A stretch of DNA of 64,000 bases from Colius striatus. Taxonomy: Eukaryota; Chordata; Aves; Coliiformes; Coliidae. Each line of letters starts with the position of its first letter. Positions within the stretch are counted from its first letter, which is position 1. Positions 45,889-58,527 of the stretch are shown piece after piece. Where the stretch lies: NCBI RefSeq assembly GCF_028858725.1, contig NC_084790.1, positions 83,284,506-83,348,505 on the forward strand, given 5' to 3'. The translations under genes were made by a program, and so were the position numbers. A model generated the notes under the pieces. The model was not told the DNA's origin. It saw only the letters and a program-made list of their open reading frames with translations, and searched no databases.

Positions 45889-47174
45889 AATAACAGAGGA
45901 ATTGTTATTGCTGTGATCAAAGAAAACAACAGGGACGTTTAATTCATCGTGCACAGTGGCTCGGCCGGGATGACAGATGAACTATTGGATCAGCCAAAGA
46001 AGATGTCTACGAACGAGAGAGCCGCAACTTCTCAAGAGACCTGAACCAAACCCCTGATGAAGACAAAGAGACCCTCCATCTTTAAAGCCTGAATGCTATA
46101 TTAAAAGTATCCTGTAGGTAAACTGAAGGCCACCTCTAGCAGAGGCGCGTAGGGAGAGATGGCAGCTCCATGAAACATTAATGAGGAAACCAAGTCTGCC
46201 ATAGGTTGCCTTTTCCTCTAGAGGGAAGAGATGAAGAGCCACGTGAGTTAGACAAAAGACAGAAGATAAAGCTGAACTAGCTCAGGTGACTCCAATCCTA
46301 TTAACTATTCCGAAGAATCCCTCACAGTCCCACCCTCAATGTTATGCTTGCCACCAAGCTTAGACACCAGTGAGATGAACTCTCAGCACCTTTTACAAAG
46401 GTCTGACTAGTTCCATTCTTACCCAATAAAGACTGTAAACGGTGAAGTATGGTCCTGCCCTGGGCAGTCCAGAATAGCAAACACCTGCCATGCCAGTTGA
46501 GGTGTGAGCAATCAGCCTTTCTGGAACTTGCTATTACTCATAGAAGGTCCGTAATATGAATCACACTGGCCATGGGGAAAAAGCCTCTTTTTTCCTCAAA
46601 TGAGAACGTCCACAATGCTTGTGAGAAATCGCCCACCTTCTAAGGACTTTGCTAGAGACTGCAAGTTACACCCTATAGACTATCCACTCTGTAGAGACTA
46701 CAAGTTACTGCAGTGGGCTGGGGTTTGCATTGCTATGTTGTGCCACACAAGTGGTCACAGATCCAGACAGAAAAGCAAAAAGATCCAATTACAAATCAGC
46801 AAACACGGGACTTTCAGAGCCAAACCTTTCTTGCCGTGTCTTGCAGGCGCACATCACACCCCCCAGCCCCCCCAGCCAAAAGTTGATATGGCAACTTCAC
46901 ATCTGCACACAGTTAAGATCACGTGGACACTTTTGGCTTTAAAATTCATAGGAAGATGTTCTCGAACTGCAATTTGTAGCAGCGGTACGCAGGGCTCGGG
47001 AGAGATGTCTCGCTTTCTGGCCACACAAATGACAGTTCCGTGCCTCAAGCTGCTGAGAGATGGAAGGGCTGATGCTGAGATCCTTTCCACGTGCAAATGC
47101 TTTCAGCAGTTCTCGTGATCCTAGTGCCACGGAGAAAGTTTTGGCTGAGAGGCCGTTCTTTCAGGCTCCTGGCC
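45889..47174. other. No gene recognised (unit 2)
   Basis: Direct copy of 24114-25399. No supported feature. Confidence 0.5.
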
Positions 47175-47864
47175 TCGCCGTCAGCGCCCCGGTAGGCAGG
47201 CGAGACCGATGGGGGCGTGTGCGCGTCCCCGGCGGGGGGCGTAACCTCTTTTGCCCTTCCTCCCACCCCGCAGCCGCGGCCGCGGCCGCACCCGCGAGGT
47301 GCGCTGGGAGAGGTAGTTCTCTGTCCGCTGGCTCGGCCGGCCGGCAGCAGGCGGGACGAGCGAGGCGGCCCGGCGGGAGCGGTAGTTCCGCGGGAGGGCA
47401 GGCTCCGGGCCGGCCGGCCCGCGCGGGACTACAGCTCCCAGCATGCCCCGCTCTCCCGCGGGAGCGGCGGGGCGAAGCCGGCGCGAGCAGCCAATGGGCG
47501 GCGGGCGCTGGGGGGCCGGCGCGGGGCGCTCTGGGAGTGGCGGTTGTTTCAAGATGGTGGAGGCGGCTGCCGGGCCCGGCCGAGGCGTTCGCTGGAGCCG
47601 GGACAGTATCCTTCCGTGCGGCCAGGGCAGCTCGGGCCGCGCCTCGGCGCGGGAGGTTCCGGGCGAGGGCCGAGGCCAGCGGTGGTGTGGCGGAGAGAGA
47701 GGCAGGAGAGCGGTGAGCTGGGGCGGGGGCCGGGAGGCCTGTCAGGAAAGGCGGCGGGGCGGCTGCGTTGGGGTTGTGGTGCGCGGAAGGCTGGAGCTGG
47801 TGCGAGGCTGTGGGACGGGTTAGGTTTAGTGGCCGTGGGACGGGAGATTGGAGGGCTCCGTCCT
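47175..47864 (+). promoter_or_regulatory. CpG island with promoter motifs (unit 2)
   Basis: Copy of 25400-26117 with the ZNF143-like motif at 47428-47446, CCAAT at about 47491 and the YY1-type element around ATG 47554 (reading MVEAAAGPGRG). A 28-bp deletion near 47640 changes any frame downstream, so coding constraint past that point is unlikely. Confidence 0.6.
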
Positions 47865-48537
47865 GAGAGCCTTTCGGTGTTGTACCTTTCCTTAGTTTGT
47901 GAACGATGCTGATTTTTAACAAAGCGTTTAATATCTAGGCCACTTAAGAAGTTAAGCCACAATCCCCTGAGGCCCGGGCCCGCCCCGGTTCCTGTACGAC
48001 GCTGCCGGCTGGTGACAGCAAGAACTCGCTAGGCCCTGCCCCAGCCACACCAAAGGGCATGAACAGCACTAGGCTCCCTCTCCACTTGGGGCTTTCCTGC
48101 CACGGCACCACGGCCGTCCCAGGCGCCGAGTCCCGCCTCTGGCTGCTGCATCCGACCGCTCCCCCGGTGAAAACGGACGGCAGCCTTGGCTGTGTCGTCA
48201 TCTCCGCTGCCCCGGCGCTACTGTCAGCACCCAGCACTGCCGCCTGCACCCCGGTATCGCTGCTTGCACCCCGGCTCTGCCACCCGCTGCCTGCCATTGC
48301 CACCCACCTCCCGCGTGGCTGCCCATCCCCCGCTACTGCTGGCACCCCCTGACATCGCTGCTTGGCTCAAGGCTGTCCCCACACAGCAGCAGCAGCAGCA
48401 GCCATGCTAGCGGCTCTTATAGTACGCACCGCAGCACCCACAGCACACGACATGAGATTGACCCACAGCCTTATTGTGTGGTGCCAGGCGGCGGCTGCTG
48501 CAGGCGCAGCCGGGACAGGGCTCACGGCTTGGCACAC
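47865..48537. repeat. GC-rich block e plus truncated gene 3' end (unit 2, right)
   Basis: Copy of 26118-26795, with (CAG)6 at 48384-48401 and a speriolin-like 3' UTR remnant at about 48432-48537 (minus). Confidence 0.7.
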
Positions 48538-48636
48538 ATATCCTGCCTGACAAAAAGCCTGATGGCAAAACTTATCGATGAGTGCAGGATTTACGGGCAA
48601 TAAATCAGGTAGTCGAAGACTTATATGTGTACAACT
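48538..48636 (+). mobile_element. ERV1 reverse transcriptase fragment (unit 2)
   Basis: Copy of 26797-26895, with the same internal stop. Confidence 0.7.
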
Positions 48637-48719
48637 TTCTTGTCTTATGAATGCAGAAGTCTGGAGCCATGCGCTTCTGTCATGTGACAAGTCAAAGTTG
48701 TTGGAGTTCATAGCTGGTG

Positions 48720-50990
48720 CTGTTCAACGCTGTAATGGTATGGGTGGCTCCCAACTCTAACAAATGGCTTGGTTTCTTTCTTTTAGTTCCATGTGACCCT
48801 GCGGCACACCAAGGGCAGAAAAGAAGCCAAAACCTCTCTCCTCCTGAAACTAAGGGAAGCTCTTTTGGAAGCTGAAGACGTCTCTCACTGCGGGGTTCTC
48901 CTCCAGGTAGTCCCTCAAGGACTCTGAGTGGCGGCACCGGAATTCCCCTAGAGCTGAATCCATTCCGGAGCTCTTGTGCCACATATCCAGAAGGTAGGTT
49001 CTAACGCTACAAGTCCATTTTGCCTCGTAAGAGAAGAGAGGCCACCCATTGGGGAAAACACTGCACAGAGTAGCCTTCCGTCGTCGTGTTAGGACGGGGA
49101 GATTGCTCTCAGGGGTCAGAGAGTACTGACAAGTACTCCTCGCAGCACAGCGAGGGTTGGGCCAATTCCCTTTTTGTTGGTTGGAGCACAACAGACCTTG
49201 TGGAGCTTCGGTTGGACCAATAGGTCCTGCTTTTCATAGCTTGGCTGCATTTTGCTTGGAGTCTTTGGTAAACTCTGCGAAGCTCATGCGCGTGCTCACT
49301 GTTCTCGTGCCACGGTCCCGCAAGCGACCGCTAGCTTGATTCCCATCTCCCAGAGCAAGCAGGTTTTGGCATCGCTCTCCCCACTCCATAGGCACAGCTT
49401 TCCAGGGAAACCCTGTTCCTCCTGAGGTAATGGGGGAGCAAAGCCAGTAACTTGCCGATTGTTCTCCCAGTTCCGCTCATTAGGCCGGCAAGCAGTCCAA
49501 GGAGGAAAATGCACCTTTTCAGCCACATAATCCTTTGGGATCTTACGAATTCCAGCTCTCTTGTAATTGTTCAAGGGTGTTTAGTAAGTTTTCGGGTAAG
49601 TGGTGATTTTTGTTCGACTGTGCACGGGGCTGTAGCTCTCAGAACTCTAGAATAATGTTGCCAAGATCCTTTTTCAGCCACTCTCAGGGCAGTGGAAGTA
49701 GTCAACAAGACCCGGAAAGGTCCCTGCCACTTAGCTCTCAGGGCTTTGTCCTTCCATGTCTTGACGTAAACCCACTCTCCTGGTTGAAATGGATGTGCCG
49801 GAACGCCTAGTCCACTTGGTTGAGGTGGGGTCACGTGGTTGTGGAGCTCCTGGAAGGTCTTGCCCAAAGCCAGCAGATTGAAACGAGCTTACACAATTTC
49901 TTCCTGGTTGTACTGGTACTCTTAGCAAAGCTTTTGGTAAAGCTTGTAACCCAGAGAAGGAGGTTTCTTGGTGTATTTGATTCCACTGTAACTTAAGGCT
50001 CTGGTTCACGCCTTCTACTTTTCCACTAGCTTGAGGTCTGTTGGGCGTATGTAAATCCCACTTGGCTCCCAGATGCGCTCCCACCTTCTTAATGTCTTCT
50101 GCAACAAAACAAGGGCCTCTGTCTGAAAACATTCCTGCTGGTACAGCAAAGCAGGGTACGCTGTGATTTAGGACTTGTTTGACTGCTTCGCGTGCCACAT
50201 CGGTGCCACAGGGCCATCCATTACATGTGTCTACCAGGTCGAGGAGATACTGACAGGCTCCCTTTCTCAGTAGCTCGGTGAAGTCTATTTGCCAGTATTC
50301 CCCTGAGGTCATCCCTGGTTTTGTCACCCCTGCGATGATGCTCTCACCTGTGTTAGGTCACTTTTCAACTCCTGGCTGGACCCCTTGGCGGGGTCCTCTC
50401 TTATTAGACCTATTTTTTATGATTTATTTTGAGGCCTAGTCGCCTCTGAGGGGTTGTTGCCCAGCCATCTTTTTGTTCCTTTGCTGCCAAATCACCGATA
50501 CATTTTCTACCACCTTCTTCATAAGGCAGGATCGGGCCCAGTATCCTCAGTGTCTTTTCAGGGATCAAGGCCAGACCTTCAGATTTGGCCGCTGCTTCTG
50601 CTGTTTTGTCAGTTCTTTGGTTGGAAGGCTAGGAACTCAGTCTTTGTGCAGAGGTATTTGAGGGGAGCGCCTGTGCCTGTCCTCTTTACTCTGTTCTCTA
50701 CAAAACTCTGTCCATCAGCATGCATTCCCAGCCTGCATCCAATAGTGGTTGTCCCTTTAAATCCTTTCTGCTGGAATAGACTTTGGCCATTTGTCTTTCA
50801 ACAGCTGGAGGGGATAAGCACAACAAACGCGTACTTGGTGTACAGCTGATGGCTCTTGGCCCTCTCTAATGACTGGGGGTCTGCCAGGGAGTTTTTCTGA
50901 TCTTGAAGGCAGGCACATTCTCCACACGAAATTTCTGCATCTGTGCTTCAAACAGCCGTGCTCTCAAAGTGGAGGTTGAAATAGTTGTGC
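48720..50990 (-). mobile_element. ERV1 integrase and env fragment (right arm, unit 2)
   Basis: Copy of 26979-29250. Here the integrase core stays open for 198 codons on the minus strand (50327-49731), running on past the three catalytic motifs, longer than in the other three copies. Confidence 0.75.
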
Positions 50991-51059
50991 TGTTCACTCC
51001 ATACCTTGCTGAAGTGCAAGACCTTAAAACTTTAGGGGCTGCTTAAAGCCCAGTACTGC

Positions 51060-52388
51060 TCAGCGCAGTTGTCTTGCCTGTATCTCCCAGGTCTGTAGGA
51101 AAGCACTGTGGCAAGGCACAAAAGCAAGGCTTGGGGCGCAGGGGCTGGAAAGCTTTCCCGTGGAAAGGGACCTGGGAGTGTTAACCAGCAGCCGGCTGAA
51201 CATCAGCCAGCAGCGTGCCCAGCTGGCTAAGAAGGCCAAGGGCATCCTGGCCTGTATCAGGAACAGTGTGGTCTGCAGGGCCAGGGAGGTGATTGTTCCC
51301 CTGTACTGGGCACTGGTGAGGCTCAACCTTGAGTGCCGTGTCGAGGTCTGGGCCTCTCAGTGCAAGAAGGATCGCAGGGGCCGGAGCGTGTCCAGAGCCG
51401 GGCAGCAGCGCTGGGGAAGGGCCTGGAGAACAGGTTGTGTGAATAGCAGCTGAGGGAGCTGGGGGCGTTTAGCCTAGAGGAGACACGACCACCCTCTACA
51501 TGTAGCTAAAGGGGAGTTGTAGGGAGGAGGGGGTTGATCTTTTCTCTGCGGTAGTGAGTGAAAGAACACGAGGAAATGGGTTTGGGTCGCAGCAGGGGGG
51601 CTTTAGGTTGGACATTAGGAAGAACTTTTTCACCAAGAGGGTGGTTAAACATTGTAATGGACTGCCCAGGGAGGCAGCAGCGGTGCAGTCACCGTCCCTA
51701 GGGATATTGAAAAGACATCTAGATGAAGGACGGAGGGATATGGTTTAGTTTAGGGATGGGCTTGGCAGTGTCAGCTTAGTGCTTGGACTCGACGATCTTC
51801 AAGGTCCTGTCCACCCGTAACGATTTTGTGATTTCTCAAAAAATTTCACTGGGACTGTCTGGCACACGCAGAAGAAAAATTCATGTGCTGGTTTGTAATA
51901 TACATGGAACAAATGTTTCTCTTAACTCGCCCACAAACTCAACTGTGGCCACAGTGCAAACAAGTGACAATGAAAACAAGTGAGAGACCTGGGGATGTTC
52001 AGCCTGGAGATGAAGAGGGTGGGGAGAGACACAATCACACTCTGCAACTCCCTGACAGGAGGCTGTAGTGAGGTTAGGGGTGGGAGTCGGCGTCTTCTCC
52101 CCAGTCACGAATGACAGGACAAGTGGAAGTGGCCTCGGGTTGCTCCAGGGGAGGCTTAGCTGGGAAATGAGGAAGAACTTTGCCCCCAAGAGGCTTGTTG
52201 GACTGGCGTGGGCTGCCCAGGCAGGTGTGGGAGTTCCCATCCCTGGAGGGATGCCAAACCAGTAGAGCTGAGGTGCTGAGGGAAATGGTTCAGTGGCAGG
52301 CTTGTCAGTGTGAGGTGAAGGCTTGGACCCGATGACCTTGAGGGGCTTTTCCAACCAAAATGATTCAATGACTCTGTGAGAGCAGCTG
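51060..52388 (+). mobile_element. CR1 fragments (plus strand, right arm of unit 2)
   Basis: Copy of 29300-30645; ORF2 C-terminal sequence starts at 51160. It forms the 5' flank of gene copy 6. Confidence 0.8.
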
Positions 52389-52538
52389 CCGCTGGGACAC
52401 GGGACACGAAGATGCTGGGAAGGCCAAGACGCTGCACGAGAGGCGGTTCAGCCTTCCCATCCTCTGGCCTCCCCTTGCCTGTGGTGCCCCGAGACGGGCC
52501 CCGTGGCACTGCAGAGCCGTGTGCCGGGTCCGAGCACC

Positions 52539-52567
52539 ATGGAGGACCCAGTCCCTTTGTGACATCA
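52539..52567 (+). promoter_or_regulatory. Conserved uORF and CRE-like site, gene copy 6
   Basis: TGACATCA at 52560-52567 overlapping the stop of the upstream seven-codon frame starting at 52539. Confidence 0.3.
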
Positions 52568-52655
52568 CCTCGGACCACACCCCACCTGCTGCTGATATCC
52601 TGCGCCCAAGGCAGTGGCCTTGCCAGAGGCTCAGGAGCCAGCACCGGGACCGGAC

Positions 52656-54489
52656 ATGGAGCCGGGACCCAGCAGGCACCTGCCTCGCAACGAGACATTG
52701 ATCTTCAACCAGCTTGATCAGCTGGAACGCCAAATACTGGCGCTCTGGGCTGAGAAGCAAGAGCTGGAGTGGGAATTGGAGCGGCAGGACCAACAGCAGC
52801 TCCAGCGCAGCTACCAGGGTGCGGCAGATGGCGTGGGGCCCAGCTCAGCACCCCCCTATGTGTCTGTGCCCCACGGAGCCCCGGGACCCTTTCCCTTCCC
52901 CAACTCTGGTGAGAGCATGTACGGACCTGCAGTGCCCTTGCCAGAGGCACAGGAGCCAGCACCAGGAGCACCCATGGAGCCAGGTCCCAGCGGGTACTTG
53001 CCTGGCATCAGGCCCGGACTCTTCACGGTCCTTCATCAGCTGAGAGCTATGACAAATCTGCTGTGGAACAGGAACCAGGAGCTGAGGCAGGAATTGGAGC
53101 GGCGGAACCAACAGCCGTTCCAGCACGGCTACCGCGGCGCAGGGCCCAGCTCAGGACCCGCCTACGTGTCTGTGCCACACAGAACCCCAGGACCCTTCCC
53201 TTTCCCCAGCTCTGCTGAGAGCGTGAACAGACCTGCAGTACCCTTGCAGGAGGCACAGGAGCCAGTGCCAGGAGCACCCATGGAGCCGGGTCCCAGCAGG
53301 CGCTGGCCTTGCGTCAGGCCCTGTTTCTACACTTACCTTGAACAACTCAGAGCCATGACCAGGCTGCTGTGGAATAGGAACCGAGAGTTGAGGCGGGAAT
53401 TGGAGCGGCGGAACCAACAGCCGTTCCAGCACGGCTACCGTGGCGCAAGGCCCAGCTCAGCACCCCCCTATGTGTCTGTGCCACACAGAGCCCCAGGACC
53501 CTTCTCTTTCCCCAGCTCTGCTGAGAACGCAGGCAGCTCTGTAGCGGCCTCGGGCCTGTGGGTGCGGCAGCTGCCAACATCCACACCTTGTCCTGTTGCC
53601 AGCCCATTGGACTGGGGGCTGACACTGACAGACCAGAGCTGGAACTCCAGAACCCTCTCTAGGGAGCCAAGCTTCAGCCGGCGAGGTGAGTGCCGGGGGG
53701 GGGGGGGGGGGGGGGGTGGCGGAATCATGGGAGAGAACATCGGGGCGCCCTGTACCAGGGGCACGTGGGAGAGCTTGGGAGCAACCTTTGGAAGCCTGTG
53801 CACAGGGAAGGCTGGCACGGCGGCCTCTGGAAGCCCCTGGCAGGTGTCGGGGGAGGAACGGAGGGAAAACACAGGTTTGGGGATGAGTGCCTGACGCTGC
53901 TGGTTCCCGCAGAGAGCTGGCAGCCGAGATGGCAGCGGCTGCTGGGCGAGATCGCCTTCCAGCTTGACCGCCGAATCGTCCACAGCGTCTTCCCCAACGC
54001 GGATCGCTACCGCGGCTTCAGTGCCGCCACCATCCCCGAGGGAATCGTGGAGGTAGGCTGGTGCTGCGAGCTGGGGAGCTGGGCACAGTGCCCGCAGCCA
54101 CGGCCCGGTGCGCCCTGGTCCCCCTTGTGCTCGGTCACCCGCGGGTGCCGGTACTGACCGTACCCTCTCTGCCACAGATGGTCGAGGAGACGGAGCGGGG
54201 AGCTAGCCGTGATCTGAGCGTGGCCGCAATCTGGAACTATGAGTTTGTGATGAGGCGACTGTGGGCACTGGGCTACGTCCCCGAGGTGCACTTGCCCGCA
54301 ATCGAGGCCTTCATCAACACCTACGGCCGCCTGGAGCGGTCGTACTGGTTCCCGGCCGAGCCAAACGTGGCCTTCCTGCGCCACGTGGTCAGCCAGGAGG
54401 TGCCGCCGGATCTGCGGCCCAACGCCATGGTGCTGCTCGAGTGCCTGCTGCAGCTGGCACAGGAGTACGGGCAGCCCCTCTTCTACTGA
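52656..54489 (+). CDS. Speriolin/SPATC1L-like protein, copy 6 (triple N-terminal module)
   Basis: Exons 52656-53685, 53913-54052 and 54178-54489; 493 aa; AATAAA at 54556-54561. Structure as in copies 1 and 4. Differences include Tyr for His in GESMYGP, Gln for Arg in ELRQELERR and Gly for Ala in SSGPAYV. The intron 1 G run is 22 long and starts 9 bases after the exon end, the longest of the set. The frame and splice sites are intact. The 5' flank is the inverted-repeat right arm; the 3' flank leads to the provirus. Confidence 0.8.
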
Positions 54490-54579
54490 GCGGCTGTGCC
54501 AAGACATGAGCCCTGTCCCGGCTGCGCCTGCAGCAGCCACCGCCTGGTGCCACGCAATAAAGCTGTGGGTCAATCTCAT

Positions 54580-55148
54580 GTCGTGTGCTGTGGGCTTCTT
54601 CCTAAGCAGTAAAAAGCATAAGGATGGCAATGCACCTGCTGGTTGCACAAGAGAATAGCAATATTGATTAAGAAAGATACGTAACCATCTGCCCTATGGA
54701 TCCTCCCACAGGGGAGGCCACCAGTGAGTCAGTGCAGGGCGCCCAGCTTTATAGGCAAAACCCCGCGAGTCAGTGGGAGGTGCATTTTCTTCAGGCAGAG
54801 ACCCCTGGGCTATCTTCCTCCGTGCTGGATTTTGCCTGGGCTGGCCACGAATGGCAGAGGAATCCAAGGGAGCTCTCCAGAAAGCAATCCATTTCTCCAC
54901 CGCTCTCTATTTCTTAACCCGTCAGTGCCCGCTGATGGCTGCTAAGAAAATGCCGCCATCTTCTTAGAGATGCGGGCGAGGTGTAGGAGAGAGAGAAGAG
55001 TAGTAGAGAAGAGAGCGAGCGAGGAGTATCAAACCCCAGACTGCAATGCGTCCAAAAAGGAGGGAGGTGTTTGGGACATTTGATTGGTGAAGGGAAACGG
55101 AGAGTTAATCCAGAGAGAATCAAGGCAATTGTGGAATTGCCCCTCCTG
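54580..55148. other. 3' flank of gene copy 6, no gene seen
   Basis: Direct copy of 2110-2677, ending at the target site CAAACC (55149-55154). Confidence 0.6.
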
Positions 55149-55154
55149 CAAACC

Positions 55155-55571
55155 TGATGAGACCAATCTGCCTGAAAGGGTAGAATGGCCCTCGAAAGGA
55201 TTTGCCTGGTAAGGGTTAATCTTTTCTAAGGAAGCCTGCCTGAAAGGGTTGGCTCCTTAAACAAAGCCCCTAACTTAAGCAAAAACATCCTGTATACACA
55301 ACAATGATAAGGACACCAGATGTCTTGTAGCCACGGAATATATATCACAAAAATGTAGTAAACAGTACCATAAATTTTGTAGATAACATTTGATTGATTT
55401 GTAGCATATAGAAAATATACGTATTCATATTGTTTGTTAACCTATACTGATGACCTTTGCGATATGTACTGACTATAAAAAGAGCATAAGAAGAAGCAAT
55501 AAACTGTCACTTGCTCAAAGAGCAGTGGTCCGCCTGTCCTTCATCGTCCTGGAAAGAGCTGGTCTCTGACA
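55155..55571 (+). repeat. 5' LTR of provirus in unit 3
   Basis: 417 bp; same 5'-type pattern (T, A, C, G) at the four diagnostic positions as the unit 1 5' LTR. TATA box and AATAAA are retained. Confidence 0.93.
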
Positions 55572-55573
55572 AA

Positions 55574-55591
55574 TGGTGCCGAAACCCGGGA
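55574..55591 (+). other. Primer binding site, tRNA-Phe type (unit 3)
   Basis: Identical to 3103-3120. Confidence 0.8.
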
Positions 55592-55903
55592 AACTCGGTT
55601 GCCTTTGACCAGGGTGAGCTGCCTCCGAATCAACAGAACCGCGGTAAGGAAAAGGGGAAATAAAGGGGGGCAGAACTACTAGGAAGGTGTAAAATATAAG
55701 AAAGTAGAAATTTATCTCAGTAAAATAAAAACAAAAATCCCTTTTTTGTCTTAGATTTTCCGTTGACCAAGTCTGAGACTAAGTCTGGATCCAGCCGCAC
55801 CTAAGCCCTTTCTATAAGGTGTCTTAGAAAGCAAGGGGGTCCAGACTGAACCTCGTGACTCAACGGTAGGGCTCCCTCATATTCAGCATTTACAATTTAA
55901 AAT
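55592..55903 (+). other. Proviral leader region (unit 3)
   Basis: Copy of 3121-3432, with the same candidate splice donors. Confidence 0.5.
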
Positions 55904-57844
55904 ATGGGACATGTACATAGTACGGAAAGACAGCTGTTTGTAGCTATGGTTAAGACATTGTTAAAAAGTCGAAATATATCTGTAACCACCAAGCAGGTGG
56001 GTGGATTTTTAGAATTTATAGACACTGTGTGTCCTTGGTTTCTGAATAAAGGCACTATTAATTTAGAAACATGGAATAGGGTCGGTGAAAACATTAAAGG
56101 CTATTATGCTGCTAACGGCCCTGATAAGATCCCTATAGATGCTTTTCCTTTATGGACTTTAATTAAAGAATGTTTACAAGGTGATACTGAATATGATAAA
56201 TGGCAACGACAAACACGTCCTCGATCTCGTTCAGCGGATTCAGGTTTAAAACCTTCTGCTCTTACTAATCCTGATTCACAACCCTCTGCTCCACCTGAAT
56301 ATCCATCAATAATCAATAATGAACAAAAAGATATTCAGGAATCTAATTTTAAAAATCCCTTTCTTATGTACTCAAATACGGGAGGTAAAAAATGCCGACC
56401 GTTAAAACAAAGCAAGAGCGCCTTGAGACCTATAGAATTATCTGAAGAATTATCCTCCGATGAGGAAGCTGAATTAGAAAAAGAAGCTGCTCAGTATCAT
56501 AATGAAAATGATCAAGTGTTTGTTAATACGCCTTTTAAATTGAAGAAACAGCAAACACTTTTAAAAAAGGAACCTGTTGTTTTGCCAGCAATAGAAGCTG
56601 GTAGACGTCCGCCCCCTCCTGACATATACCATCAAATATCACCTCACTCACCCTTACAGTTATCATTGCTACAAGCTAAACAACAAGGTGAAGATGTGAG
56701 TGGGTTTTCAAAAATATTGCATGCTTATCCTATAACATATGCTCCTCACCCTACTCAAGCCAATGTTAGAATTGCTACTTATACATCCATTCCATTTAAG
56801 AATCTTAAAGAATTGAAAACAGCTGCTGCTCAATATGGTGCAACTGCACCATATACTATTGCTATTTTAGAGACAATTGCAGCTGAAGTTCTTCCCCCAT
56901 GGGACTGGAAAGGCTTAGCTAAAGCTACCTTAACGGGAGGAGAATATTTGTTATGGCTTACAGATTTTATGGATTCCTGTTATGATTATTCTCAAAAACC
57001 ACACTTTCGCCAGCAAGGAATTACTCATGAAATGTTAGCTGGCACAGGACCGCATGTTGATCTGGCACAACAATTAACTTATCCTGCTGCGACATATGAT
57101 GCTATTCGAGAAATTGGTTTGAAAGCCTGGAAAGGGCTACCTAGACATGGAACGTCTAGGGAAGAATTAACTAAAGTCCGACAGGGACCAGACGAACCTT
57201 ATCATGATTTTGTATCTCGTTTGTTACAAACTTCTTCTAGACTCATACAAGACACTGATTCAGCTATGATTTTAGTTAAGGAATTAGCTTTTGAAAATGC
57301 TAATAATATCTGTCAATCCATATTAAGACCTTGGAAAAATAAATCAACATTAAATGACTATATCAGATTATGTTCTGATGTTAGCTCTGGGTATATTCAA
57401 GGCATAGTCACTGCCGCAGCACAACAGGGCAAACCTGTTGAGCAAGTTTTAGCTGCAATGCAATTTAAGAAAAACAGAAGGGTTGCAGGCCCTCCTGGTA
57501 GCTGTTTTCATTGCGGACAAATGGGGCATCAAGTACGTCAATGTCCTAATAAAAAGATTCCTAATTATAATGGAGGAAAAAATCCAGGTTTATGCCCAAA
57601 ATGTAAAAAAGGTAATCATTGGGCTAATGAATGCCGATCTAAATATGATAAGAATGGCAATTCTTTGATACAGCCGGGAAACTTCTCAATGGGCTTGCCC
57701 CGGGCCCACCCAAACAAACAGGGGATGTATCCTGTGCAGGTGCAAACCTCAGAGCACCAGCTAAACAATCCATTTCACAACTCCACCGAGCCACCAGTCA
57801 TAGTGCCGGACTGGACCTGTGTTCCTCCTCCCACTTCGTATTAA
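55904..57844 (+). CDS. gag: Gag polyprotein (unit 3, first provirus)
   Basis: 646 codons, the same domain order as the unit 1 copy: MG start, PSAP/PPEY late motifs, major homology region and two CCHC knuckles. The only amino-acid difference I see is Arg instead of Cys at residue 545 in the first knuckle, the usual spacing for this motif. The frame is complete. Confidence 0.95.
   Translation: MGHVHSTERQLFVAMVKTLLKSRNISVTTKQVGGFLEFIDTVCPWFLNKGTINLETWNRVGENIKGYYAANGPDKIPIDAFPLWTLIKECLQGDTEYDKWQRQTRPRSRSADSGLKPSALTNPDSQPSAPPEYPSIINNEQKDIQESNFKNPFLMYSNTGGKKCRPLKQSKSALRPIELSEELSSDEEAELEKEAAQYHNENDQVFVNTPFKLKKQQTLLKKEPVVLPAIEAGRRPPPPDIYHQISPHSPLQLSLLQAKQQGEDVSGFSKILHAYPITYAPHPTQANVRIATYTSIPFKNLKELKTAAAQYGATAPYTIAILETIAAEVLPPWDWKGLAKATLTGGEYLLWLTDFMDSCYDYSQKPHFRQQGITHEMLAGTGPHVDLAQQLTYPAATYDAIREIGLKAWKGLPRHGTSREELTKVRQGPDEPYHDFVSRLLQTSSRLIQDTDSAMILVKELAFENANNICQSILRPWKNKSTLNDYIRLCSDVSSGYIQGIVTAAAQQGKPVEQVLAAMQFKKNRRVAGPPGSCFHCGQMGHQVRQCPNKKIPNYNGGKNPGLCPKCKKGNHWANECRSKYDKNGNSLIQPGNFSMGLPRAHPNKQGMYPVQVQTSEHQLNNPFHNSTEPPVIVPDWTCVPPPTSY
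57676..57724 (+). promoter_or_regulatory. gag-pro frameshift signal (unit 3)
   Basis: GGGAAAC at 57676-57682 with the same downstream pairing segments as in unit 1. Confidence 0.8.
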
Positions 57845-58460
57845 CACCTGAAATGGGAGTACAAGCTATCCCAACAGGAATATATGGCCCTTTACCCGTT
57901 GGAACATGTGGTTTAGTGTTAGGTCGAAGTAGTTTAAGCATGAAAGGATTGCGAGTTATACCAGGACTAATTGATTGTGATTATGAAGGAGAGTTAAAAG
58001 TTCTGTCTTTAATCTACCTGCAGGAACAAAGATTGCACAGTTGCTTTTAATTCCTTATGTTTCATCTATAGGAAAAGCTGATTCCCGCATTCAGGGAACA
58101 GGCGGTTTTGGATCTACTGACGTTTATCTTTTACAGCCCATCAATCATCAGAGACCTGAACTTCAGTTAACAATTGATGGTAGAAATTTTACAGGACTCT
58201 TGGACACCAGAGCAGATGTATCGGTAATGACTTTAAAACAATGGCCAAAAGAATGGCCTTTACAGCATGCTTCAGCTGATCTAAAAGGAATTGGAGTTGC
58301 AAATTTGCCTCTTCAAAGCTGTAAGTTATTAAATTGGACAGATAAGGAGGGACACTCTGGTACCATTCAACCATATGTACTAGAAAGCTTGCCTCTTAAC
58401 CTCTGGGGCCGAGATATCTTGACACAAATGGGTGCATACCTCTATACGCCTAGCAGTTAG
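57683..58460 (+). pseudogene. pro: pro region (unit 3), frameshifted, active site changed
   Basis: Same dUTPase motifs and the same frame break (about 57999-58016) as unit 1. In addition the catalytic DTGA has become DTRA: codon 58209-58211 is AGA where unit 1 has GGA, a CpG-to-CpA change. The active-site Gly is nearly invariant in retropepsins, so this protease is expected to be inactive even apart from the frame break. Confidence 0.88.
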
Positions 58461-58527
58461 TCTGATAAATTTATCAGTAACTATGTATGCAGATAAAATC
58501 TGTTGGAAATCAGATCAACCTGTTTGA

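Larger units (their letters stand above)
30725..52467. repeat. Amplicon unit 2
   Basis: A 21.7-kb unit with gene copy 4, a solo LTR where units 1 and 3 have proviruses, one minus-strand gene copy (copy 5), the inverted repeat with its spacer, and the CpG island. Divergence from units 1 and 3 is well under 1% over most stretches compared by eye. Confidence 0.9.
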
